Source of the DNA: Jiangella aurantiaca
GTDB taxonomy: Bacteria; Actinomycetota; Actinomycetes; Jiangellales; Jiangellaceae
Assembly (NCBI RefSeq): GCF_004349105.1
Contig: NZ_SMLB01000061.1
Location: 1-34,913 of the forward strand
Length of the DNA: 34,913 bases
Reading direction: 5' to 3'
Part shown: positions 7,206 to 14,349 of the stretch, in pieces
How positions within the stretch are numbered: position 1 is the first letter of the stretch
Layout of the letters: the number at the start of each line of letters is the position of its first letter
Program-made: the position numbers and the translations under genes
Notes under the pieces: model-generated
The model's input: only the letters and a program-made list of their open reading frames with translations
Databases searched by the model: none
What the model was told of the DNA's origin: nothing

Positions 7206-8381
7206 ATGGCCGACACGCAGGAGTTCGCCGATGCCGGACCGCTCGCCGGCTACGTGGTCGTCGACCTCAGCCGCGCGCTGGCCGGGCCCCACGCGGGCAT
7301 GATGCTCGGCGACCTCGGCGCCCGCGTCATCAAGGTCGAGGCGCCGGGCCACGGCGACGAGTCGCGCACCTGGGGTCCGCCGTTCCTCGGCCCCAACGAC
7401 CAGCCGGTGTCGTCGTACTTCCTGTCCTGCAACCGCAACAAGGAGTCGGTCACCGCCGACCTCAAGTCCGAGGCCGGCAAGGAGCTGCTCACCCGGCTGG
7501 TCGAGCGGGCCGACGTGCTGATCGAGAACTTCCGCACCGGCGTCCTCGAGCGCCTCGGCTTCGGCGTCGAGCGGCTGCACGAGATCAACCCGCGGCTGGT
7601 CGTGCTGTCCATCACCGGGTTCGGGCCGGACGGCCCCGAGGCGGGCCGGGCCGGTTACGACCAGATCGCCCAGGGCGAGGCCGGCATCATGAGCCTCACC
7701 GGCGAGCCGGGCCACCCGGCGAAGGTCGGCGTCCCGATCGGCGACCTGCTGGCCGGCATGTACGGCGTGTCCGGCCTGCTCGCGGCGCTGCTGGAGCGGG
7801 AACGGACCGGCCGCGGCCGGGTGGTGCGCACGTCGCTGCTGTCGGCGCTGGTCGGCGTGCACGCGTTCCAGGGCACTCGGTGGACGGTGGCCGGCGAGCT
7901 GCCGCACGCCATCGGCAACCACCACCCGTCGATCGCGCCGTACGGGCTGTTCAACGCCGCCGACGGCGCGCTGCAGGTCGCCGTCGGCAACGACGTCTCC
8001 TGGCGCGCGTTCGCCGCCGTCGCCGGGCTCGACCCGGACGACCCGCGGTTCGCCACCAACCGGCTGCGGGTGCAGCACCGCGACGAGCTCGTCGCCGAGA
8101 TCGAGAAGGCGTTCGCCGCGCACCCGCGTGACCACTGGCTGGCCCGGCTCGACGCCGCTGGCATCGCCAGCGGCAAGGTGCGCAGCCTCGACGAGGTGTA
8201 CGAGTGGGAGCAGACCCGCTCGCAGGGCCTGCTGGTCGACGTCGAACACCCGCTGCTGGGCACCGTCCAACTGCCCGGCCCGGCCGTCCGCTTCGACGAC
8301 GCGCCGCCGAAGCGGCACGCCGCGCCGCCGCTGCTGGGCGAGCATGACGAGACGGTACGTGCCTGGCTGGCGGAGGGCTAG
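7206..8381 (+). CDS. CaiB/BaiF (class III) CoA-transferase family protein
   Basis: This 391-residue cytoplasmic enzyme is of the family III CoA-transferases (formyl-CoA transferase, CaiB, and racemases of branched acyl-CoA). The start VVDLSRALAGPHAGMMLGDLGARVIKVE (positions 18-45, written here only as landmarks) is the family Rossmann-like entry. NFRTGVLERLG follows, and the catalytic aspartate is expected at Asp152 in AGYDQ. LTGEPG and GVPIGDLLAGMYG are also typical. The acid it activates cannot be told from sequence. Length is normal for the family. I prefer ATG 7206 to GTG 7200 because of the TAATCT box 6 bases upstream. A perfect inverted repeat begins 30 bases after the stop. Confidence 0.88.
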   Translation: MADTQEFADAGPLAGYVVVDLSRALAGPHAGMMLGDLGARVIKVEAPGHGDESRTWGPPFLGPNDQPVSSYFLSCNRNKESVTADLKSEAGKELLTRLVERADVLIENFRTGVLERLGFGVERLHEINPRLVVLSITGFGPDGPEAGRAGYDQIAQGEAGIMSLTGEPGHPAKVGVPIGDLLAGMYGVSGLLAALLERERTGRGRVVRTSLLSALVGVHAFQGTRWTVAGELPHAIGNHHPSIAPYGLFNAADGALQVAVGNDVSWRAFAAVAGLDPDDPRFATNRLRVQHRDELVAEIEKAFAAHPRDHWLARLDAAGIASGKVRSLDEVYEWEQTRSQGLLVDVEHPLLGTVQLPGPAVRFDDAPPKRHAAPPLLGEHDETVRAWLAEG

Positions 8382-8411
8382 CGGGCTGCCGGGGCTCCGT
8401 CAGCTTCCCGC

Positions 8412-8482
8412 GTTGATCTTGGAGTTGTTCGGCTCTCGCGGGTGAAATGTCCGATGGATGGCCGAACAACTCCAAGATCAAC
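8412..8482. repeat. Long perfect inverted repeat (22-base arms, 27-base spacer)
   Basis: The left arm (8412-8433) starts GTTGATCTTGGAG and ends TTCGGC. The right arm (8461-8482) starts GCCGAA and ends AAGATCAAC. All 22 positions pair. The arms are 50 percent GC in DNA that is otherwise far richer. They lie between two plus-strand genes, in a 331-base gap. There is no T-tract, so it is not a standard intrinsic terminator. A dispersed REP/MITE-like palindrome, a factor-independent stop for the upstream gene, or a protein site are all possible. Confidence 0.75.
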
Positions 8483-8700
8483 ACTGGTGTGGCGGCCTAG
8501 CGGCTGAGCTCGCGCGACAGCGTCGCCAGCCGGTGAGCCTGGTGTCCGGCGGGAAGCCGGTGCCGGCCATGGGCACCTCCGGGGTCGACGGGTGGCCGGG
8601 ACCCATCATGCCCGGTGGCGCGGGACGGATCGGCGATCGTTGCCGAACGGCGGGGGCCGATTGGGCGAAGATCACCGTCGTGGCGGGCGGGGCGGGTCCG
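8483..8700. other. Intergenic DNA without a supported gene
   Basis: Between the inverted repeat and the carbamate kinase promoter no reading frame on either strand looks like a known protein. Small repeats such as CCGGG-N10-CCCGG (about 8597-8615) are expected at this base composition. A faint protein-like tail on the minus strand near 8500-8560 was not convincing. Confidence 0.5.
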
Positions 8701-8706
8701 TAGGCT
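8701..8706 (+). promoter_or_regulatory. -10 box candidate for leaderless arcC
   Basis: TAGGCT (TANNNT) is followed by 6 bases and GTG 8713. The 12-base string TAGGCTCGGCGC here recurs exactly before fmt (10812-10823). Confidence 0.55.
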
Positions 8707-8712
8707 CGGCGC

Positions 8713-9687
8713 GTGCGGGTGCTGATCGCGCTGGGCGGCAACGCCATGACGTCGGAGGACGGGCGAGCGCGGCCGCGCGACCAGGTCGCCGCGGTCACCG
8801 CCGCGATGGAGCCGGTGGCCGACCTCGTGGCCGCCGGCTACGACGTCGTGCTGACCCACGGCAATGGGCCGCAGGTGGGGAACCTGCTGGTCAAGAACCA
8901 GCTCGCGGCGAGCGTGGTGCCGCCGGTGCCGCTGGACTGGTGCGGCGCCCAAACGCAGGGGACCATCGGCTTCATCGTCGTGAACGCGCTGGAGCGGGCG
9001 CTGGCCGCGCGTGGGGTGCGCCGCCGGGTGGCCGCCGTCGTCACGCGGACGCTGGTCGACGCCGCGGACCCGGGGTTCGCCCGGCCGACCAAGCCGATCG
9101 GGCGGTACCTGCCGCGCGAGGAGGCCGCGCCGCTGATCGACCACGGCGAGACCTGGGAGGACCGCGGGCCGCGCGGCTGGCGGCGGGTGGTCGCCAGCCC
9201 GGAGCCGCTGGAGGTGCTCGACGCGCCGGCGGCGGCCGCGCTGCTGGCCGCCGGGTTCGTGGTCGTCGCGAACGGGGGCGGCGGCGTTCCCGTCGTGCGC
9301 GCGCCGGACGGGTCGATCCGCGGCGTCGAGGCGGTCATCGACAAGGACCTGGGCGCGGCCCTGCTCGGCCGGGCGCTCGGCGCCGAGGCGCTGATCATCG
9401 CGACCGACGTCGACGGCGCCGTGCTCGGCTTCGGCACCCCGCACGAGCGCGCCGTCGGCACCGTCGACGTCGCCACCCTGCGCGGTTACGCCGCCGAGGG
9501 GCACTTCGCGTCCGGGAGCATGGGCCCGAAGGTCGAGGCGGCCTGCCGGTTCGTCGAGCAGGGCGGCCGGCGCGCCGTCATCACCACGCTCACTCGAATC
9601 GCCGAGGCCGTCCGCGCGGACATGGATGGGGCCGGGACGACCGTACTGCCAGCAGACATCACACGAGAGGTGGCCGGGCATGCCTGA
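8713..9687 (+). CDS. arcC: Carbamate kinase
   Basis: This 324-residue cytoplasmic enzyme of the amino-acid-kinase fold reversibly converts carbamoyl phosphate and ADP to ATP plus carbamate, which falls apart to CO2 and ammonia. Signatures are LIALGGNAM near the N-terminus, [11 protein letters not shown], the carbamate-kinase-specific [43 protein letters not shown] and the C-terminal [12 protein letters not shown] 8713 starts MRVLIALGG directly and is preceded by a TANNNT box at the leaderless distance. The stop overlaps the next gene by 8 bases (ATGCCTGA), so the two are made together. No arginine deiminase, ornithine or oxamate carbamoyltransferase gene is present in the window, so the source of carbamoyl phosphate is not visible. 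Confidence 0.93.
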   Translation: MRVLIALGGNAMTSEDGRARPRDQVAAVTAAMEPVADLVAAGYDVVLTHGNGPQVGNLLVKNQLAASVVPPVPLDWCGAQTQGTIGFIVVNALERALAARGVRRRVAAVVTRTLVDAADPGFARPTKPIGRYLPREEAAPLIDHGETWEDRGPRGWRRVVASPEPLEVLDAPAAAALLAAGFVVVANGGGGVPVVRAPDGSIRGVEAVIDKDLGAALLGRALGAEALIIATDVDGAVLGFGTPHERAVGTVDVATLRGYAAEGHFASGSMGPKVEAACRFVEQGGRRAVITTLTRIAEAVRADMDGAGTTVLPADITREVAGHA

Positions 9688-10789
9688 GCCGATCGAGGTC
9701 CGCAAGGTGCCGATCACGCACGTCAGCGACGCTTCCGGGCTCGCGGAGCTGATCGACTCGGGGGTCATGGAGGCCGACCGCGTCATCGCCGTCGTCGGGA
9801 AGACCGAGGGCAACGGCGGGGTCAACGACTACACGCGGATCATCGCCGACCGCGCCTTCCGCGAGGTCCTGGTCGAGAAGGGCGCGCGGACGCCGGAGGA
9901 GGTCAAGCAGATCCCGATCGTGTGGTCCGGCGGCACCGACGGCGTGCTCAGCCCGCACGCGACTGTGTTCGCGACGCTCTCGGCGGCCTCGGCCGAGGCG
10001 ACCGACGAGCCGCGGCTGTCCGTCGGCTTCGCGATGAGCGAGCCGATCCTGCCCGAGGAGATCGGCCGCCGCGGCATGATCGAGAAGGTCGCCGCCGCGG
10101 TCCGGGTCGGCATGGAGCGTGCGGGCATCACCGACCCCGCCGACGTCCACTACGTGCAGACGAAGACGCCGCTGCTGACCATCCACACCATCCGCGACGC
10201 CAAGGCGCGCGGCAAGGCGGTGTGGACGGAGAACACGCATGAGTCGATGGACCTGTCCAACGGATGCACCGGCCTGGGCGTCGCGGTGGCGCTGGGCGAG
10301 ATCTCCATGCCGGACGACGACGCGGTGCTGCACGACCGGTCGCTGTACTCGTCGGTCGCGTCCTGCTCATCCGGCGTCGAGCTGGACCGGGCGCAGGTCG
10401 TCGTGGTCGGGAACGTGCGCGGCGTCGGCGGGCGGTACCGCATCGGCCACTCCGTCATGCGCGACGCGATCGACGCAGACGGCATCTGGGCGGCCATCCG
10501 CGACGCCGGGCTGAAGCTGCCGGACCGGCCGCACCCGGACGACCTCGACGGCCGGCTGGTCAACGTGTTCCTCAAGTGCGAGGTCAGCCAGGACGGCGTC
10601 GTCCGGGGCCGCCGCAACGCCATGTTGGACGACTCCGACGTGCACTGGCACCGGCAGATCAAGGCCGCGGTCGGCGGCGTCACGGCGTCGGTGACCGGCG
10701 ACCCGGCGGCGTTCGTGTCGGTGTCGGCCGCCCACCAGGGCCCGGACGGCGGCGGCCCGGTCGCCGCCATCGTCGACCTCGGCGAGTGA
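9680..10789 (+). CDS. Ring-opening amidohydrolase (cyanuric acid hydrolase/barbiturase family)
   Basis: This 369-residue enzyme belongs to the AtzD/TrzD/barbiturase family, which hydrolyses cyclic imides such as cyanuric acid or barbituric acid. The family is built of three repeats, each giving one Lys and one Ser. Here they are Lys41 ([16 protein letters not shown]) with Ser83 (WSGGTDG), Lys162 (QTKTPLL) with Ser230/231 (CSSGVEL), and Lys299 (FLKCE) with Ser349 ([13 protein letters not shown]). All expected motifs are present, so it should be active, but substrate specificity cannot be read reliably. ATG 9680 follows GAGAGG (9665-9670). Overlap with arcC by 8 bases implies a joint role: the ring product may lead to carbamate or ammonia handled with carbamate kinase. 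No biuret or allophanate hydrolase gene is in the window. Confidence 0.9.
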   Translation: MPEPIEVRKVPITHVSDASGLAELIDSGVMEADRVIAVVGKTEGNGGVNDYTRIIADRAFREVLVEKGARTPEEVKQIPIVWSGGTDGVLSPHATVFATLSAASAEATDEPRLSVGFAMSEPILPEEIGRRGMIEKVAAAVRVGMERAGITDPADVHYVQTKTPLLTIHTIRDAKARGKAVWTENTHESMDLSNGCTGLGVAVALGEISMPDDDAVLHDRSLYSSVASCSSGVELDRAQVVVVGNVRGVGGRYRIGHSVMRDAIDADGIWAAIRDAGLKLPDRPHPDDLDGRLVNVFLKCEVSQDGVVRGRRNAMLDDSDVHWHRQIKAAVGGVTASVTGDPAAFVSVSAAHQGPDGGGPVAAIVDLGE

Positions 10790-10811
10790 GCGCGGCGGGC
10801 CTGCGGCCGGA

Positions 10812-10817
10812 TAGGCT
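10812..10817 (+). promoter_or_regulatory. -10 box candidate for fmt
   Basis: TAGGCT lies 8 bases before ATG 10826, within the same 12-base string found before arcC. A near-leaderless transcript is likely, since no ribosome binding site is visible. Confidence 0.5.
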
Positions 10818-10825
10818 CGGCGCTC

Positions 10826-11755
10826 ATGCGCGTGCTGTTCGCCGGAACCCCGGAGGTCGCCGTCCCGTCGCTGCGGGCGGTGCTCGGGTCGCGGCATGAG
10901 GTGATCGCCGTCCTGACGCGGCCCGACGCGCCGGCTGGGCGGGGCCGGAAGCTGACCCCGTCGCCGGTGGCGGAGGTCGCGGCCGAGGCGGGGGTGGAGA
11001 CCCTCAAGCCCCGGCGCCCGCGCGACCCGGAGTTCCTCGAGCGGCTGGGCGACCTGGCGCCGGACTGCGCGCCGATCGTCGCGTACGGCGGGCTGATCCC
11101 GAAGACGGCGCTCGACGTGCCGAAGCACGGCTGGGTGAACCTGCACTTCTCGCTGCTGCCTGCCTGGCGCGGCGCCGCGCCGGTGCAGCACGCGGTGCTG
11201 GCCGGCGACGACATCACCGGCGCGTGCACGTTCCAGCTGGAGGAGGGTCTCGACACGGGGCCGGTGTACGGCCTGGTCACCGAGGAGATCCGCCCCACCG
11301 ACACCAGCGGCGACCTGCTGTACCGGCTGGCGCTGTCCGGCGCCGACCTGCTGGTGCGCACGCTCGACGGCATCGAGGACGGGTCGCTGCGCCCGCAGCC
11401 ACAGCCGGCCGACGGCGTGTCGCTGGCGCCGAAGCTGACCGTCGAGGACGCACGGGTGGATTGGACGGCGCCGGCGCTGCGGGTCGACCGCGTGGTTCGC
11501 GGCTGCACGCCCGCGCCCGGCGCCTGGACGACGTTCCGGGGCGAGCGGCTGAAGCTGCGCCCCGTCACCATGGAACGCGGCCGCGACGGCCTGGCGCCCG
11601 GCGAGCTCGTGGTCGAGAAGTCCGGCGTCCGCGTGGGGACCGGCAGCCACGCCGTCGTGCTCAGCGAGGTGCAGCCGCAGGGCAAGAAGGCGATGCCGGC
11701 CGCCGACTGGGCCCGCGGCGTCCGGCCGGAGCCGGGGGAGCGACTCGGCGCGTGA
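10826..11755 (+). CDS. fmt: Methionyl-tRNA formyltransferase
   Basis: This 309-residue enzyme formylates the methionine on initiator tRNA using 10-formyltetrahydrofolate. [16 protein letters not shown] begins the formyltransferase fold. The active site is complete: Asn105 and His107 in [16 protein letters not shown], and Asp143 in [10 protein letters not shown]. The C-terminal domain (about 205-309) has the oligonucleotide-binding fold that holds the tRNA. The length equals that of typical bacterial Fmt. It heads a run of genes with rsmB (4-base GTGA overlap), a common actinobacterial pairing. Confidence 0.96.
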   Translation: MRVLFAGTPEVAVPSLRAVLGSRHEVIAVLTRPDAPAGRGRKLTPSPVAEVAAEAGVETLKPRRPRDPEFLERLGDLAPDCAPIVAYGGLIPKTALDVPKHGWVNLHFSLLPAWRGAAPVQHAVLAGDDITGACTFQLEEGLDTGPVYGLVTEEIRPTDTSGDLLYRLALSGADLLVRTLDGIEDGSLRPQPQPADGVSLAPKLTVEDARVDWTAPALRVDRVVRGCTPAPGAWTTFRGERLKLRPVTMERGRDGLAPGELVVEKSGVRVGTGSHAVVLSEVQPQGKKAMPAADWARGVRPEPGERLGA

Positions 11756-13110
11756 GGCGCGAGAAGGGCGACTCCTCCCGCGAGGCCGCGTTCGACGTCA
11801 TGCGCGCGGTCTCCGCCGACGACGCGTACGCCAACCTCGCCATGCCCGCGGCGCTGCGCCGGCACGAGCTGCGCGGCCGCGACGCCGGTCTGGCGACGGA
11901 GCTGGCGTACGGGACGCTGCGCGGCCAGGGGACGTACGACGCGGTCGTCGCGGCGTGCGTGACGAGGCCGCTGGCCGACCTCGACCCGCCGCTGCTGGAC
12001 GCGCTCCGGCTCGGCGCCCACCAGCTGCTGGCCACGCGCGTACCGGCGCACGCGGCGGTGTCGACCAGCGTCGACCTGGTCCGCCGGCACGTCAACGAGG
12101 GCGCCGCGCGGCTGGCCAACGCGGTGCTGCGGCGGGTCGGCGAGCGCGACCTGGACGGCTGGGCGGCCGAGCTGGCGCCGTCCCGGGACGAGGACCTGGC
12201 GGGCTACCTGGCCTTCCGGCACGCCCACCCGGCGTGGATCGTCCGGGCGCTGCGCGACGCCCTGGGCGGCGACGATGCGGAGCTGGAGGCGGCGCTGCGC
12301 GCGGACAACGAGCCGGCCGAAGTGAGCGTCGCCGTCCGGCCCGGCCGGGCCACCGTCGAGGAGCTGGTCGAGTCCGGCGCGCGGCCGGCCCGCTGGTCGC
12401 CGTACGGCGCCGTCGTCGAGTCCGGGACGCCCGCGCGGCTGGCCGCGGTCCGCGAGGGCCGCGCCGGAGTGCAGGACGAGGGCAGCCAGCTGGTCGCACT
12501 CGCGCTGGCCACTGCGCCGGTCGAGCCGCCGGATGAGCGCTGGCTCGACCTCTGTGCCGGGCCGGGTGGCAAGGCGGCACTGCTCGCGGGCCTGCTCACG
12601 CAGCACGGCGGCCGGCTGCTCGCCGTCGAGCAGCACGAGCACCGCGCCCGGCTGGTGGCGCAGGCGCTGGCCGGCGACCCCGGCGAGCACGAGGTGCTGG
12701 TCGGCGACGCGACGCAGCCGAGCTGGCCCGAGGCCGACTTCGACCGAGTGCTGCTGGACGCGCCGTGCACCGGGCTCGGCGCACTGCGGCGGCGGCCCGA
12801 GGCGCGCTGGCGGCGCCGTCCGGCCGACGTCGCCGGGCTGCGGCGGCTGCAGGCCGACCTGCTCCGTTCCGCGCTGTGGTCGGTCCGCCCCGGCGGGCTG
12901 GTCGCGTACGTCACCTGCTCTCCGCACCTGGCCGAGACGGTCACCGTCGTCGACGACGTCCTGAGCGGCCGGGGCGACGTCGAGCGGGTCGACGCGCGGC
13001 CGTACCTGCCCGGCGTCCCCGACCTCGGCGACGGGCCGGACGTCCAGCTGTGGCCGCACCGGCACGGCACCGACGCGATGTACCTGGCGCTCCTGCGGCG
13101 GACGGAGTGA
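11752..13110 (+). CDS. rsmB: 16S rRNA (cytosine-5) methyltransferase RsmB
   Basis: This 452-residue S-adenosylmethionine-dependent enzyme methylates C967 (E. coli numbering) of 16S rRNA. Residues about 6-150 form a NusB-like RNA-binding domain ([11 protein letters not shown] ... LANAVLRRV). Residues about 245-452 form the methyltransferase domain, with [15 protein letters not shown] for the cofactor, [19 protein letters not shown] for the first conserved Cys and VTCSPHLAE for the catalytic Cys. GTG 11752 overlaps the fmt stop as GTGA, implying coupled translation. The next gene follows after a single base. Confidence 0.95.
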   Translation: MRREKGDSSREAAFDVMRAVSADDAYANLAMPAALRRHELRGRDAGLATELAYGTLRGQGTYDAVVAACVTRPLADLDPPLLDALRLGAHQLLATRVPAHAAVSTSVDLVRRHVNEGAARLANAVLRRVGERDLDGWAAELAPSRDEDLAGYLAFRHAHPAWIVRALRDALGGDDAELEAALRADNEPAEVSVAVRPGRATVEELVESGARPARWSPYGAVVESGTPARLAAVREGRAGVQDEGSQLVALALATAPVEPPDERWLDLCAGPGGKAALLAGLLTQHGGRLLAVEQHEHRARLVAQALAGDPGEHEVLVGDATQPSWPEADFDRVLLDAPCTGLGALRRRPEARWRRRPADVAGLRRLQADLLRSALWSVRPGGLVAYVTCSPHLAETVTVVDDVLSGRGDVERVDARPYLPGVPDLGDGPDVQLWPHRHGTDAMYLALLRRTE

Positions 13111-13111
13111 G

Positions 13112-13672
13112 ATGACCCTGGTGAGGTACGTCTACGAACTGGCCGGCGACGGCGACGCCGCAGCCATCGCGGAGCTGCACGTGCGGAGCTGGCGGTCGGC
13201 CTACCGCGGGCACGTCCCGGACGCGTTCCTCGACGACGGCGACCTGGCGGGCCGGCAGGCCGGCCGCTGGGCCGGCCGGTTCGCCGACCGCGACGGCACG
13301 ATCACGGTGGTCGCCCGCGATTCAGGGCTGGCAGTGGCCGGGTTCGCGCACACCGTGCTCGACCACGATCCGCGGCTGGGCAACTTCCTCGACAACCTGC
13401 ACGTCCGGCCGGACCTGAAGCGCCACGGCATCGGCCGCCGGCTGCTGGCCGAGACCGCGGTGCGGCTCCACGACGCCGGCGCGCCGGACCGGCTGTACCT
13501 CGAGGTGATCGAGACCAACGAGGCCGCGCGCGGGTTCTACGAGGCGCTGGGCGGCGTGGAGACGGAACGCCGCACAGACCGCTTCGGCGACCAGGACGTG
13601 CCGATCCTGGTGTACGCGTGGGATTCGCTCGACCCACTGGCCGCGCCGCTGCGCCTGGGGCCGTCGTCGTGA
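13112..13672 (+). CDS. GNAT family N-acetyltransferase
   Basis: This 186-residue protein has the acetyl-CoA-binding GNAT fold. Motif A is LHVRPDLKRHGIGRRLL (about 96-112), with the R-x-x-G-x-G pattern as KRHGIGR. Motif B is near LEVIETNEAARGFYEALG. The N-terminal DAAAIAELHVRSWRSAYRG is typical of the family. The substrate is unknown: a small amine, an antibiotic or a protein N-terminus are all possible. ATG 13112 follows the rsmB stop by one base, and the 3' end overlaps the Nudix gene by 4 bases. Confidence 0.85.
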   Translation: MTLVRYVYELAGDGDAAAIAELHVRSWRSAYRGHVPDAFLDDGDLAGRQAGRWAGRFADRDGTITVVARDSGLAVAGFAHTVLDHDPRLGNFLDNLHVRPDLKRHGIGRRLLAETAVRLHDAGAPDRLYLEVIETNEAARGFYEALGGVETERRTDRFGDQDVPILVYAWDSLDPLAAPLRLGPSS

Positions 13673-14316
13673 GCGGGCCGGGCGCGCCCCGCGACGAGCC
13701 GCTGAGCTGGCCGGTCACCTCGTCCATCACCGGCTTCGTGGGCCGGGTCATCGCCGTCCGCAGCGACACCGTCCAGTCGCCCGTCGATGGGTCGGAGTTC
13801 GTCCGCGACGTCGTCGTGCACCCCGGCGCGGTCGCCGTCGTCGCCGTCGACGACGAGGACCGCGTGCTGGTCGTGCGGCAGTACCGGCACCCCGTCGGGC
13901 TGCGACCGGTCGAGCTGCCGGCCGGGCTGCGCGATGTCGACGGCGAGCCGCCGCACGAGGCGGCCGCCCGCGAGCTGTACGAGGAGGGGCACGTGCGGGC
14001 GGGGGACTGGCGGGTGCTGGTCGACCTACTCACCTCGCCGGGCATGACGGACGAGGCGATCCGGGTGTTCCTGGCCCGCGGCATCGAGACGCTGCCCGAC
14101 GACGCCCGGTTCGCCGGCGTCGCGGAGGAGGCCGACCTCGGTGTCGCATGGGTGCCATTGGACGACCTCGTCGCCGCGGTCCTGGCCGGCGACGTGCAGA
14201 ACGCGACGCTGTGCGCCGGCGTGCTCGCCGCCTGGGCGGCCCGGCGCGGATCCGGCTACGACGCGCTGCGACCGGTCGACGCGCCCTGGCCGGCCGGCGA
14301 CAAGCCGGGCCGGTGA
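13669..14316 (+). CDS. Nudix hydrolase, ADP-ribose pyrophosphatase-like
   Basis: This 215-residue protein is close to the NudF/ADP-ribose pyrophosphatase group, which splits ADP-ribose to AMP and ribose 5-phosphate. The order is an N-terminal beta region (FVGRVIAVRSDTV), a central sheet (VVRQYRHPV) and the Nudix box LPAGLRDVDGE...RELYEEGHV. The metal-binding RELYEE core is intact. The box has one extra residue between its first Gly and Glu, and the usual Gly after EE-x is His. The insertion seems common in actinobacterial relatives; I am less sure of the His. After the box, LTSPGMTDEAIRVFLARG matches the ADPRase signature. GTG 13669 gives a 4-base overlap with the acetyltransferase gene. The gene ends 33 bases from the convergent glycosidase gene. 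Confidence 0.87.
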   Translation: MSGPGAPRDEPLSWPVTSSITGFVGRVIAVRSDTVQSPVDGSEFVRDVVVHPGAVAVVAVDDEDRVLVVRQYRHPVGLRPVELPAGLRDVDGEPPHEAAARELYEEGHVRAGDWRVLVDLLTSPGMTDEAIRVFLARGIETLPDDARFAGVAEEADLGVAWVPLDDLVAAVLAGDVQNATLCAGVLAAWAARRGSGYDALRPVDAPWPAGDKPGR

Positions 14317-14349
14317 CAGAGCGCGCCGGCGTCCACCTGGCCACCGTCG

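Noticed and set aside
8497-8600. A protein-like tail (ending in ATLSRELSR) on the minus strand between the inverted repeat and arcC
   Set aside because: The rest of its frame runs antisense through arcC. There is no start or domain, so a gene remnant could not be supported.
8458-8703. An 81-codon plus-strand frame starting in the right arm of the inverted repeat
   Set aside because: No ribosome binding site, no known domain, and composition typical of non-coding high-GC DNA.
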